DNA of 64,000 nucleotides from JANSYA01 sp965243385. Its GTDB lineage: Bacteria; Spirochaetota; Leptospiria; Leptospirales; Leptonemataceae. The stretch is taken from the NCBI GenBank assembly GCA_965243385.1, contig CBDEUV010000002.1, positions 4,340,001 to 4,404,000 of the forward strand. Direction: 5' to 3'. A program made the translations under genes and the position numbers. Every line of letters begins with the position of its first letter. Position 1 is the stretch's first letter. The notes below the pieces were generated by a model. It was not told the DNA's origin and did no database searches. It was given only the letters and a program-made list of their open reading frames with translations. Shown here piece by piece: positions 50,386-59,412 of this stretch.

Positions 50386-52062
50386 TCAGGAATCGCCGGA
50401 ATATTTCGCGATAAGCTCGTCGGCGGAAAAGGCGCTGTCGGGCTCCGGCTGAAATTCGCGAATAAAGGTAACGATGCGGTCCCGGTCGACGGTATCCCCC
50501 TGATAGGCGCCGCCTTCTCCGGACCGAAGAATATCGAGTACGGCGGCCTGATCCAGTAGCTCTGTCGCGTACGCGTTCAGCGCGAAACCGGCGCCGCCCC
50601 GGGCCGCTCGCGGTTTGATATAACGCGGGTCGTCAATGTACTTTTCGCCGGCTGTCGGCGGCAGCGCGTCGGCGACCAGCGTCCGCATCCGGTCCGCGCC
50701 AGGTTCGTCGCGCGAAAGATTGATCCAGACTTCATCAACCGAGTTCAGCTTGCCGTGCTGTTTTAAGTTCGCGTCGACCAGTTCGACGATGCGTTTCGCC
50801 GAGTCGCGGGTCAGCGATTCGCGCTCGAGAAAATTGAGCCGATACAGATAGTTTTCCAGATCCGGGCCGGTAATTTCGCCCAGAAGCAACGCCTGGTAGA
50901 GCGAGAAGATGAAGAAATCGCTTTCTTTGTTGTCGCCCATGAGAATCTCGCGGGCGCCGGAGGGCATCATCAGCCGATTCTCTAAAAGCGTGATCAGTTT
51001 GTACGAGACGTGATCGAAGAGGCTCATGACCGATGAACCCAAAAATTTCAGAGTGCGTTCGACCGAAGCGCCCACGCCCTGACCGAGAAAGTCGTTCAGG
51101 TTCAGCATGGTTTCCGCGAACTTCTTTACGATATTGTCGAAAGTGCTGAGCAGATATTTCAGGTGCAGTCCGGCGAATTCGATGTCGTGATGCTCGAAGA
51201 CCGAGCTTAAAGTCCGGCGAAAGAAATGCGGCGATGCGGATATAAAAAGCAGCGGCGCATGTTTCTGCGCCTGGCGATAGAATTCCGGCAACGCGAAGAT
51301 CGGCCGCTTTTCGCCCGGCTTTTCAAATAGAGTCTCCATCAGGCCCTGGGTGGAGTGCAGCGGAGTATCCAGGAATGTTTGATCGATATCCGACGTCAGG
51401 ACGTGGCCGGTGAAATCTTCGGGCAGCACCCGCAGGCGCCCGTAGCCGATCGGAACATCGGTTTTGAGAATCAGCGAATCGGTATTGCCGATATAGGCGA
51501 GATCGGAAACGCTCTGGCGAATGGAGTCGATGCCGCGCAGCACCACGCGCAGTACATAACGGCCCGCTTCGGGCGGCGTCTGCGAGCCGAAGTCGAGGGC
51601 GTGCGAGAAGAAGCCGTCGTCGCGCGCGACAATGATCCCGGATGTATACAGAACGCTTGCTCCGGCCAGCTGTTTCGCGGAGGCCTCCCCGTCGTTCAAA
51701 TCATCCGGAGCGATATCGAGAATTTCTATTTGCAGTCTCGGCCGGCGCACGCCCATCATGGTGAAATCTTCGATCGGGCGAATCTGCTTGCGGAATGAAT
51801 CGGGCAAATTGTGCAGATTCTCCCAGAGATCGAATTTCTGGTTGCGGGTGACGGGAATATCAACCACCTGTCCGCAGATTCGAATCCGGTTCGCCTGTCC
51901 GCAGGCCCCGTTCAGCAAGGCCACGCGCTTTTTATCGTGCGGCGCTTCCGGGGTCTCCGCCGGTTCTTCCGGATTGTCCGAATTCGCGCGAAAATCCCCC
52001 TCGCGGGAAGCCTTCGGGGAATCGGAATCGGAGGGGGGTGTTTGTTCTGGATCCTGAGTCAT
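50386..52062 (-). CDS. App1/DUF2183-like phosphatidate phosphatase
   Basis: 558 residues. After an acidic N-terminal tail (PSDSDSPKASREG) comes a beta domain (about 45-190). The catalytic domain then has LTSDIDQTFLDTPL (DxDxT motif, about 230-243), LLFISASPHFFRRTLSSVF (about 276-294) and the MGDNKESDFFIFSLYQALLLGE loop (about 366-388), which are the conserved parts of App1-type phosphatidate phosphatases of the HAD superfamily. It should convert phosphatidate to diacylglycerol. It is followed by PlsC, so both act on the phosphatidate pool (inference). Confidence 0.75.
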   Translation of the reverse strand: MTQDPEQTPPSDSDSPKASREGDFRANSDNPEEPAETPEAPHDKKRVALLNGACGQANRIRICGQVVDIPVTRNQKFDLWENLHNLPDSFRKQIRPIEDFTMMGVRRPRLQIEILDIAPDDLNDGEASAKQLAGASVLYTSGIIVARDDGFFSHALDFGSQTPPEAGRYVLRVVLRGIDSIRQSVSDLAYIGNTDSLILKTDVPIGYGRLRVLPEDFTGHVLTSDIDQTFLDTPLHSTQGLMETLFEKPGEKRPIFALPEFYRQAQKHAPLLFISASPHFFRRTLSSVFEHHDIEFAGLHLKYLLSTFDNIVKKFAETMLNLNDFLGQGVGASVERTLKFLGSSVMSLFDHVSYKLITLLENRLMMPSGAREILMGDNKESDFFIFSLYQALLLGEITGPDLENYLYRLNFLERESLTRDSAKRIVELVDANLKQHGKLNSVDEVWINLSRDEPGADRMRTLVADALPPTAGEKYIDDPRYIKPRAARGGAGFALNAYATELLDQAAVLDILRSGEGGAYQGDTVDRDRIVTFIREFQPEPDSAFSADELIAKYSGDS

Positions 52063-52142
52063 CTCTCAGGGGCAACGGGACCGCAATCCGATTCTAATGT
52101 CACTTAAAAAACACGACAGCGATCGATACCAACTGGCCGTTC

Positions 52143-53045
52143 ATGAAAGATTTACTATTGTCTCCCGTATTTTATTATGCCGACGAATACAACGTCGATC
52201 TCGGGGGGCACGTATTCCCGGCCATTAAATTCGGCCACATTCAAAAGCGCCTGGCGCGGGACGGACGTTTTCGCAAGCATCGCTTCGTGAAACCTTCGCC
52301 GGTCACCGAGACCCAGGCTCTGTATATCCACAGCCATCGCTATCTTCGCGATCTCCTGGCGCTGGAGCGCACGCCGCGGACGCATCGCAGCGAGCTGCCG
52401 CTGACCCGTACGATTCTGGATGGATTCTTTCTGGCGAGCGGCGGCACCCTGAGCGCCGCGCGGGACGCTTTCGAAGTCGGCCGCGCGATCAATATCGGCG
52501 GCGGATTCCACCACGCCTTTCGCGAGCACGCCGAGGGATTTTGTTATTTGAACGATGTCGCCATCGCCGTGCGCGTACTGCAGAAAGAAAAACTGATCAA
52601 AAGAGCGCTGATTATCGATCTCGACGTGCACCAGGGCAACGGTACCGCGAAGATCTTCGCCTGGGACTGGAACGTATTCACCTGTTCGATTCACGAAGAG
52701 AAAAACTACCCGGTAAAGCAAAAGAGTTCGCTGGACGTCGGCCTGGCGACGGGCATTCAGGACGAAGAGTATCTTAAGATCCTCGAAAACACTCTTAACG
52801 AAATTCGCCAGCGCATCGAGCCGGACGTGATTTTTTACGTCGCGGGCGTCGATATCTACGAAAAGGATCGCCTGGGGGGCTTGAGCATTTCGAAGAAAGG
52901 TGTGCTGGAGCGCGATCGCATGGTTCGCGATTTTATGCCGGACATACCGCTCGTAACGGTGCTCGCCGGCGGTTACGCGATCAACGATCAGGATACGGTC
53001 GATCTGCATCTGGGGACCTGCGAAGTCATGGCGGGCCTCAAATAA
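52143..53045 (+). CDS. Histone deacetylase-like amidohydrolase, class IV (HDAC11) type
   Basis: 300 residues. Zinc site: DLDVHQGNGT (about 160-169) gives Asp and His, and VDIYEKDRLGGL (about 238-249) the second Asp. The active-site dyad is in INIGGGFHHAFREHAEGFCYLNDVAIAV (about 119-146; HH). The final loop is VLAGGYA. The FGHIQKRL N terminus and VDIYEKDRLGG are HDAC11-style. It removes acyl groups from lysine or small amines, and fatty-acyl removal is known for HDAC11. It is divergent from the App1-like gene with 80 bases between and is followed by an unknown gene. Confidence 0.9.
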   Translation: MKDLLLSPVFYYADEYNVDLGGHVFPAIKFGHIQKRLARDGRFRKHRFVKPSPVTETQALYIHSHRYLRDLLALERTPRTHRSELPLTRTILDGFFLASGGTLSAARDAFEVGRAINIGGGFHHAFREHAEGFCYLNDVAIAVRVLQKEKLIKRALIIDLDVHQGNGTAKIFAWDWNVFTCSIHEEKNYPVKQKSSLDVGLATGIQDEEYLKILENTLNEIRQRIEPDVIFYVAGVDIYEKDRLGGLSISKKGVLERDRMVRDFMPDIPLVTVLAGGYAINDQDTVDLHLGTCEVMAGLK

Positions 53046-53116
53046 GACGCCGAATGATTTCGCCGGCCTTCGCCTGATAAAGCGAGCCGCCGCGCGAATC
53101 GAGCGATTCAACGATC

Positions 53117-54031
53117 ATGGGATTCTTCAGCGATTCAGACAAATGGGGGCGCGGCAAACGCGAGCTGCCCCCGGAGCTGCAGCCCGGCGGCGCGGGCGAA
53201 CCCGGCAGCGATAAGTCGACCGATAAGGATTTCCCGACCAATCTCCAGCTCGATCTCGACGAGGACGTTTTAAGCGAAGATCTGCGTGGTTATCAGATCA
53301 GCCCTCCGTCGCCGGACGGCAAAGTCCGGATGTTCGGGAAATACACCCGCGAAGACATCGAAAATCAGCTCCAGTGGTCCGGGGTAACCGACGCGGTCCG
53401 CGAGAAGGGTTACGAAAACACCGAGCTGGAGCTGAACTATCTTTCGGAACTGGACCAGCGCATATTCTTGCGCGAAGCGGGCGAGGTGCTGATCCATATT
53501 CGTCTGAAGTTATCCCATTTTCGTTTTCGCCTGCAACCCGCCGCGCCGCGCATCAAGCTGCTTTATATCGACTGGCTCTTGACCCAGCATCCCCGCAGCC
53601 AGAATTTTCGACCGGAACGGCTCTTTCCCGGGCAGGAGCTTCCGGGACTCGGCATTTTCGCGCAGCTGACCGAGTTTATTCGCAATCTGGCGATGGGGGT
53701 CGGTGCCCGGGGCGCGTTTAATATTCCGGAGTATTTTCATGATGCGATGCTCTTTCATCGCCAGTTCAATTTCTATGATCCCTTGCGCGAAGCCTTCTTT
53801 CGCGGCATCATCCGCGATCTGCGGCGCTACGGCGCCCGCGAGATTTCGCATGCTTTCGCGGACCGGCGCATCTTCAATCAGAACGGCGAAGCCCTGGACT
53901 GGAAACCCGGAGAAATGATTTCGATCGTAACGCCGCGCCTGGCCGATCAGATCTGGTCGCCGGATTATTATACGCGGGTCGTCCGCGAACTCAAACGCAT
54001 TCGCTTTCGCCTGACCGAACGCGAAGAATAG
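53117..54031 (+). CDS. Conserved-looking protein next to the HDAC-like gene, unknown function
   Basis: 304 residues, no signal or membrane helix. The first 65 residues are disordered and acidic (PELQPGGAGEPGSDKSTDKDFPTNLQLDLDEDV). The rest is a mixed alpha/beta domain with YTREDIENQLQWSGVTDAVREKGYENTEL, a Phe/Arg-rich strand pair (KLSHFRFRLQPAAPRIKLLYIDWLLTQHP) and a C-terminal REISHAFADRRIFNQNGEALDWKPGEMISIVTP. No family is recognised. It is 71 bases after the HDAC-like gene and probably shares its transcript. Confidence 0.75.
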   Translation: MGFFSDSDKWGRGKRELPPELQPGGAGEPGSDKSTDKDFPTNLQLDLDEDVLSEDLRGYQISPPSPDGKVRMFGKYTREDIENQLQWSGVTDAVREKGYENTELELNYLSELDQRIFLREAGEVLIHIRLKLSHFRFRLQPAAPRIKLLYIDWLLTQHPRSQNFRPERLFPGQELPGLGIFAQLTEFIRNLAMGVGARGAFNIPEYFHDAMLFHRQFNFYDPLREAFFRGIIRDLRRYGAREISHAFADRRIFNQNGEALDWKPGEMISIVTPRLADQIWSPDYYTRVVRELKRIRFRLTEREE

Positions 54032-54062
54032 GATAACAGGATTATCAGATCGCCGCGGCCGC

Positions 54063-55691
54063 TCAGCGCGCGATGAAACGCCGGTACGACTGGGAGCTCT
54101 GCGGTTCGAAGAGGTTCACGTAGGTTTCCGTATCGAAGGCGTAGTCGAGGTTCGTCGCGCCGAACACGCCGTTCAGGGTCGAAACTCCCAGCAGAAAAAG
54201 CGTTAAGGCGAAGGCGAAACCGCGGGCGAATTTCGAGAGCCGGGGTCGTTCGTGCGCCGCGGCTTCGCTTTCGCGACGGATCCAGGCCAGCCAGGCGAAG
54301 AAGGCCGGAGTCAGAATCGCAACCGCCGGGGTCAACAGGCGGTAACCGTAGGTCGGCCCGCCGGACCAGTACGCCGTCGCGCTGGTCAACGCGAAGAAAT
54401 AGGCGAAGACGCCGCCGCTCACCAGAGCCACATGCGCGTGTTTGCGATACAGCGGCCCGAGTCCCGCCAGAAAAAAGACGAAAACGGGCGTAAATACGAG
54501 TACGCCTTTCTTCGCCGCGAAGAGCAGGCCCGTCGCGCCGGCCAGCGGATCCGGGTTCCAGGCCCAGGGATAATAGGTCTGCAGGGGAGCTCCATAGAAT
54601 ATGTAATTCCTGGCCAGAAAGAGAGCGAAGGCGAGCAGGGGAAACGCGGCCATGACGAAAAGATCGCTTATGCGGCGATACTTAAACCAGTGGACCGCCG
54701 CGAAGATCGGCCCCAGGGGCGCGTAGCTTTCTTTGATAAAAAACAATAGCCCCAGGTACGCCGAAAGCGCGAGCACCCGGCGTTCCGCGAAGGCCGCGAC
54801 CGCCAGCAGGAGCAGCGCCGGCGCCACGCCTTCGGTGTAGATGCAGGCGGCGAAATAGTACGCGGAGAGGGCCATGGCCGTCGCAGTCATGTACGCCAGC
54901 TCGCGGCCGAAGCCGCCCCCGCCCTGCGATGGCGGCGACAGCGGGAAGAGACCGCGAATGCGCATGAGCGCATAAGCATACAGCGCGAATTGCAAAAGAA
55001 CCAGCCACATTTCGCTCCAGTATGAGTCGAAGGCCAGGAGTGGGAAGGCGGCGATGGCCAGCAGGAAGGGGTAGCCGAGGGGATGCCAGGCGATCTCGCT
55101 GCAATTTTCGCAGCGGTAGTTTGCGAATTCCGATCGGCGCTGAGCAAGAAATAGATCAGCGTAGCTGGAACCGGTGCCGGCCCCTTGCTTGCTCAGTTCG
55201 TCCAGTCCGGGAAGCGCAACGAATTCGTAGACTTCATCCCAGCGATAGATCGCCCGGGACGGTGGTTTCGAATGCGAAAGCGATTCGGGTTGTTCAGCAG
55301 CCGGCACGAGATTCGTGTGGCGGCTCATCGGGTAACCCTGCAAATAGATCCCCTGGGAATAGCGGCCGCGCAACGCCACTTCCGGCTCTGTGAAGCTCTG
55401 CCGCGCATTCATGGCCGATCCACCGGCCGATTGCTGGCGCGCCAGATCGTCGGCTGCGTCCTGCGGATCGGCGAAGCGAATCGGCGCGTAGTTATTGGGA
55501 ATCGAGAGATCCAGGTCCTGCGCGAGACTCGTGGCCATCACCAGGTAATGCGGTTCATCGCCGGAGCGCGCGCCAGGGCTCATGAAACCCGGCTTCCATT
55601 TCTGAAAAAACAACACGGGCAAAAGCAGCAGACAGAAGAGGGCCACGCCCTGCTGTACTCTGCGCTCGGGGTGAATCCTGTCGATACTCAT
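54063..55691 (-). CDS. GT-C-like membrane glycosyltransferase
   Basis: 542 residues from the ATG at 55691. About ten helices are present. The first outside loop has GDEPHYLVMATSLAQDLDLSIPNNY, with Asp-Glu as in the catalytic DE of lipid-carrier-dependent (PMT/ArnT-like) enzymes. Helices such as WLVLLQFALYAYALMRI and AFFAWLAW and an end with LNGVFGATNLDYAF also fit. It should transfer a sugar from a polyprenyl phosphate at the outer face of the inner membrane. It is 26 bases downstream of the GGDEF gene on the same strand. Confidence 0.75.
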   Translation of the reverse strand: MSIDRIHPERRVQQGVALFCLLLLPVLFFQKWKPGFMSPGARSGDEPHYLVMATSLAQDLDLSIPNNYAPIRFADPQDAADDLARQQSAGGSAMNARQSFTEPEVALRGRYSQGIYLQGYPMSRHTNLVPAAEQPESLSHSKPPSRAIYRWDEVYEFVALPGLDELSKQGAGTGSSYADLFLAQRRSEFANYRCENCSEIAWHPLGYPFLLAIAAFPLLAFDSYWSEMWLVLLQFALYAYALMRIRGLFPLSPPSQGGGGFGRELAYMTATAMALSAYYFAACIYTEGVAPALLLLAVAAFAERRVLALSAYLGLLFFIKESYAPLGPIFAAVHWFKYRRISDLFVMAAFPLLAFALFLARNYIFYGAPLQTYYPWAWNPDPLAGATGLLFAAKKGVLVFTPVFVFFLAGLGPLYRKHAHVALVSGGVFAYFFALTSATAYWSGGPTYGYRLLTPAVAILTPAFFAWLAWIRRESEAAAHERPRLSKFARGFAFALTLFLLGVSTLNGVFGATNLDYAFDTETYVNLFEPQSSQSYRRFIAR

Positions 55692-55717
55692 GGGCGGTCG
55701 GTCGGGCGGCCGCCGAC

Positions 55718-57421
55718 TCAGCTGGAGATGCGATTGCGGCCGGCCTGTTTGGCCCCATACAGCAGGCGATCCAGGCGCGCGTAGAATTCTTCGCCGTTTT
55801 CGCCTTTGCGATGGCATGCGCAGCCGATCGAAGCGGTCACGGAGATCGTTTCTTTCATCGAAGCGGTGGAGCTGCGAGTCGTAGCGGCGCCGCTTTTCGT
55901 TGCACCGGCGGTGGACTCCGTTTCCGTTCCGATGCGCAACTCCTGAATCCGATCGCGAATTTTTTCGGCCGTGGCGACGGCGCCTTCGAGCGCGGTCTCT
56001 GGCAAAAGAATGATAAATTCTTCGCCGCCCGTACGTGCGACCGCGTCGGCGCTACGGGTGTTGCCGCCGAGAGTCAGCGCGACTTCGCGCAAAACGCGAT
56101 CGCCCGCCAGATGTCCATAGGCGTCGTTAATTTCTTTGAAGAAGTCCAGGTCGATCATCAGCGCGCTGAAGTCGGATTCGTAGCGTGTGGCCCGGTCGAT
56201 CTCTTCGCGAATCTTTTCGAAGACCACCCGGCGATTTAATAGGCCGGTCAGCGGATCGGTGGTTGCGAGCTCCGTCAGCCGGGTTTCGTGGTCGGCCTTA
56301 AAGAAGGCAGCCGAGAGCACCGGCCCGAGCGCCCGTAGATTTTCCAGGTCGGCGTCGCTGAAGGGCTGGCGCTGATTCGTGCGAAAAAAATAAACGACGC
56401 CCATCAGGCGGCTCTCCGCCAGCACCGGCGTTGCGAGCAAGCTGGCCGCGCCCATGCGTACAAACTCCGGCTGCGCCAGGCTGTGCTGCGCGTACTCGTC
56501 GATGCGCAACGGGTTGCGATTGTGATAGATATAGCTGTAAGGGGTTTCGGAGGACGGCAGACGCAGCGAGCCGTCCTCCGAATCGATGGCCGGCGGAGCG
56601 TGGCGCTGGTCACCGCCGGTCGCCTGTGCGGAATCCGGCGGCGTATAATATTCGGCGGCGTAGCGCGTGTCGAAGTGGATTGTATCGCTCTCTTTTTCGT
56701 AGGCGCCGAGCAGGGCGAAGTCCGCCTGCACGATTTCGGCGACGCCGTGCAGGGCCGCTTCGATCGTCGACTGCGCGTCCTGGCGGGTCATCAAGCGGGT
56801 CAGGAGCTGATTGATGCGGCCCAGGCTGAGATAGAGTCCGGGCGTCACGTCGCGAAAGACGAGCAGCAGGCCCTGAATCGCCGCTGAATCCGGGGCCTTC
56901 GCAGCCGGCGCATCGTCCGGGTTGGCCGCGCCGGTTACGCGATTCAAAACGCGGCTGATATCAACGTCGCCCGCTTCGGCCGGCGCGAAGCCTGGATCCG
57001 TTACCGGGATCGCGGTCAGCATTACCTGAAAGAGGCTGCCGTCCGATCGACGAAAGCGAGCCGTGTCAGTCGATACCAGTTCGCCGTTCGTCAGCACCGG
57101 ATCGTAGAGCTGTTGCGGAGTAACGTCGGGCGAAATCGTATCGGCGATGATCTCACGCACGGGATGACCGCTCAAATCCTCGCGGGCGTAGCCGAGCATG
57201 CGGCAGGCGGTCGTATTCGTATACTGGATGCGGGATTGCGTGTCCAGAGCCAGCACGCCGTCGCTCATGGCGTTCAGCAGATAGTGGTCGGCTCGCAGGC
57301 GCGCGGGTTGCCCGGCGATTCCCTGTAGTTCCGACAGACCGGCCGGAATGGAACCGGCTCCGGGGCGGGACGGCGGCCGGTTCTCGAAGCTGTTACCAGG
57401 CGATTCCACGGAAGCGCTCAT
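55718..57421 (-). CDS. Diguanylate cyclase, PAS-GAF-GGDEF
   Basis: 567 residues from the ATG at 57421. PAS domain about 45-150: LLNAMSDGVLALDTQSRIQYTNTTACRMLGYAREDLSGHPV. GAF domain about 215-380: LLTRLMTRQDAQSTIEAALHGVAEIVQADFALLGAYEKE...AASLLATPVLAESRLMGVVYFFRTNQ. GGDEF about 395-565: DPLTGLLNRRVVFEKI, FFKEINDAYGHLAGDRVLREVA, and ARTGGEEFIILLPET (GGEEF about 465). RSAD just before it is the RxxD inhibition site. It makes cyclic di-GMP. There is no EAL domain and no membrane segment, so the sensors are cytoplasmic. Confidence 0.93.
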   Translation of the reverse strand: MSASVESPGNSFENRPPSRPGAGSIPAGLSELQGIAGQPARLRADHYLLNAMSDGVLALDTQSRIQYTNTTACRMLGYAREDLSGHPVREIIADTISPDVTPQQLYDPVLTNGELVSTDTARFRRSDGSLFQVMLTAIPVTDPGFAPAEAGDVDISRVLNRVTGAANPDDAPAAKAPDSAAIQGLLLVFRDVTPGLYLSLGRINQLLTRLMTRQDAQSTIEAALHGVAEIVQADFALLGAYEKESDTIHFDTRYAAEYYTPPDSAQATGGDQRHAPPAIDSEDGSLRLPSSETPYSYIYHNRNPLRIDEYAQHSLAQPEFVRMGAASLLATPVLAESRLMGVVYFFRTNQRQPFSDADLENLRALGPVLSAAFFKADHETRLTELATTDPLTGLLNRRVVFEKIREEIDRATRYESDFSALMIDLDFFKEINDAYGHLAGDRVLREVALTLGGNTRSADAVARTGGEEFIILLPETALEGAVATAEKIRDRIQELRIGTETESTAGATKSGAATTRSSTASMKETISVTASIGCACHRKGENGEEFYARLDRLLYGAKQAGRNRISS

Positions 57422-57565
57422 CTTCGAACGGAAAAGAATGGCGGCAAGTGATTTCTTTGCGGGGCGCCAGGGTGTCCCGGAGAGGCGTATTGTGGCCGCC
57501 AATGGTCGGCGCATGCGGAGCGTCCCCCGGCTTGACAGAGCGGGCTTTCATGAAATTCTGGCGGC

Positions 57566-58429
57566 ATGTCAGACGTGCAAATTGGTGTAATCGGCGGTTC
57601 GGGTCTTTATGATCTGGACGGCCTGAAAGTGATCGAAGAGGTCACTCCTGAAACTCCCTGGGGCAAACCCTCCGACGCGATTCTGGTCGGGGAATACGCC
57701 GGCAAGAAGCTGGCCTTTCTGCCCCGCCACGGTCGCGGTCATTTCCTGGCGCCGCACGAAGTTCCCGTGCGCGCCAATATCGCCGCTCTGAAAATGCTGG
57801 GCGTCGAAGAGATCGTGGCCTTCAGCGCCGTGGGCAGTTTGCGCGAAGAGATTCCGCCGCGTGATTTTATTCTACCCCATCAAATTATTGATCGTACGAA
57901 AGGCGTGCGCCCGGTCACTTATTTCGAAAACGGGATCGTCGCCCATGCGACTTTCGGCGATCCCTTCAGCGATTATCTCGCGGAAATCATCGCCGGGCAG
58001 AAAGACGCGCTCGGCGGCATTACGATGCATCGCAATAAGACTCTGGTCTGTATGGAAGGCCCGGCTTTCTCAACCCGCGCCGAATCGAATATGTATCGTC
58101 AGCTCGGCGCCGACATCATCAATATGAGCGTGCTGCCGGAAGCGAAGCTCGCCCGCGAACTCGAAATCAGCTATCAGATGGTGTGCATGTCCACCGACTA
58201 CGATTCCTGGAAGATCGAAGAAGAGTCGGTCACCGCCGACGAGATCATTAAAGTGCTCGGCGACAACGCCGCCGCCGCGAAGAAACTGCTGGCGGCTGTG
58301 ATCCCGCATCTGGGAACGCAGCCCAATCCCTTAAAGGGCAGCATGAAATTCGCCATCATCACCGCCCCGGACAAACGCAATCCGGAAATCGTTGCGAAAC
58401 TTAACAAGGTGCTGCCGGGATATTTCTGA
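57566..58429 (+). CDS. mtnP: S-methyl-5'-thioadenosine phosphorylase
   Basis: 287 residues. Markers: GVIGGSGLYDLDGL (8-21), LPRHGRGHFLAPHEVPVRANIAAL (52-75), AFSAVGSLREEIPPRDFILPHQIIDRTKGV, CMEGPAFSTRAESNMYRQLGADIINMSVLPEAKLARELEI and MSTDYDSWK. The NMSVLPEAKLARE stretch has Ser where most have Thr. It splits methylthioadenosine to adenine and methylthioribose phosphate for methionine salvage. A weak Shine-Dalgarno precedes the start. Confidence 0.95.
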   Translation: MSDVQIGVIGGSGLYDLDGLKVIEEVTPETPWGKPSDAILVGEYAGKKLAFLPRHGRGHFLAPHEVPVRANIAALKMLGVEEIVAFSAVGSLREEIPPRDFILPHQIIDRTKGVRPVTYFENGIVAHATFGDPFSDYLAEIIAGQKDALGGITMHRNKTLVCMEGPAFSTRAESNMYRQLGADIINMSVLPEAKLARELEISYQMVCMSTDYDSWKIEEESVTADEIIKVLGDNAAAAKKLLAAVIPHLGTQPNPLKGSMKFAIITAPDKRNPEIVAKLNKVLPGYF

Positions 58430-58430
58430 A

Positions 58431-59411
58431 ATGGCGACGGGCCGGGTCATAGCATCGCGGGCCTCTGGCGGCGCCGTGCTCTGCGCGATCATAGCGCTGA
58501 TCGGTTTCGCACCGGCGTTGCACGCCCAGATCAATCTGCAGCCGGGAGCGGGGGCGCAGCAGGAGAAATTTCCGACTCCGCGCGATCCTTCGTACGTGGC
58601 GCCGCTCTTGCCGCAATCGACGATCGACGAAACGCAACAGGGCGAGCTCGGCGGTTCGGCTCTGATTTTTTCGGCGGGCGGCGGCGGAGATCTGGTCAGC
58701 CTCTTCGCCGAACGGCGAGCGGCGCAACTGGAAGCGGCGCGCCGGGCCGATCGTTACGGCGAACGCAACGCGCAGTATCTGGACGAGACCGGCCAGGATC
58801 GCGCGCTCCTGGAACAGAATCTTCTGCGCCAGTTCGGTTCTTCACGCGGCCTGCCCCGCGATTTCGGCGACGGGCATTATTCGGAAACGCCGGCCCGTCG
58901 CTTTTCGATCGTCTTTTTGATTTCATTGCCCGTTACCGCGGGCGTCATCGGCGGTATCTATCAGACTTTCGGCCCGGGAGTCACGATCAACGGGCCCCCG
59001 GACTATCCGGCGCTGCTCGGTATTATTGGAATCGGCAGCGTCTTCTCCGCGCTGATTGGCTATTATGATTACACGCGCATGGCGGAGTTGCGGGCGCATA
59101 CGGTCGGCCATCGCGCGCGTGAGGCCTACCACTTGCGCAATCATCCCTTCGGGCGTCGCGGCGCGAAGGGCGACGAAGCGCCCCGGAATACCGAGCAGAC
59201 TCCGGACACGACCGGATTACGCGCCTACCCGGCTACAATTGATCGATTCGATTACACGGACGCGGTGGCCGGCGAAGACGCCCGCCGCGTCCTGGAGCGA
59301 TTGAGCGGAGCGCGATCGCGGGCTGGATTCACACGGTCTGGCGCAGAGGCGGGCGGTGCCGGCGATGGATCGCGGCAACGTCTGGGAATCAGCTGGCGCT
59401 TCGCGTACTGA
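58431..59411 (+). CDS. Secreted or membrane protein, unknown function
   Basis: 326 residues from the ATG at 58431, one base after the mtnP stop. The signal peptide VLCAIIALIGFAPALHA is cut after LHA. A polar region contains ARRADRYGERNAQYLDETGQDRALLEQNLLRQFG. Two membrane helices follow (SIVFLISLPVTAGVIGGIYQTF and ALLGIIGIGSVFSALIGYYDY) and a basic, Gly/Arg-rich C terminus. No family is recognised. It is on the mtnP transcript. Confidence 0.7.
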   Translation: MATGRVIASRASGGAVLCAIIALIGFAPALHAQINLQPGAGAQQEKFPTPRDPSYVAPLLPQSTIDETQQGELGGSALIFSAGGGGDLVSLFAERRAAQLEAARRADRYGERNAQYLDETGQDRALLEQNLLRQFGSSRGLPRDFGDGHYSETPARRFSIVFLISLPVTAGVIGGIYQTFGPGVTINGPPDYPALLGIIGIGSVFSALIGYYDYTRMAELRAHTVGHRAREAYHLRNHPFGRRGAKGDEAPRNTEQTPDTTGLRAYPATIDRFDYTDAVAGEDARRVLERLSGARSRAGFTRSGAEAGGAGDGSRQRLGISWRFAY

Positions 59412-59412
59412 A

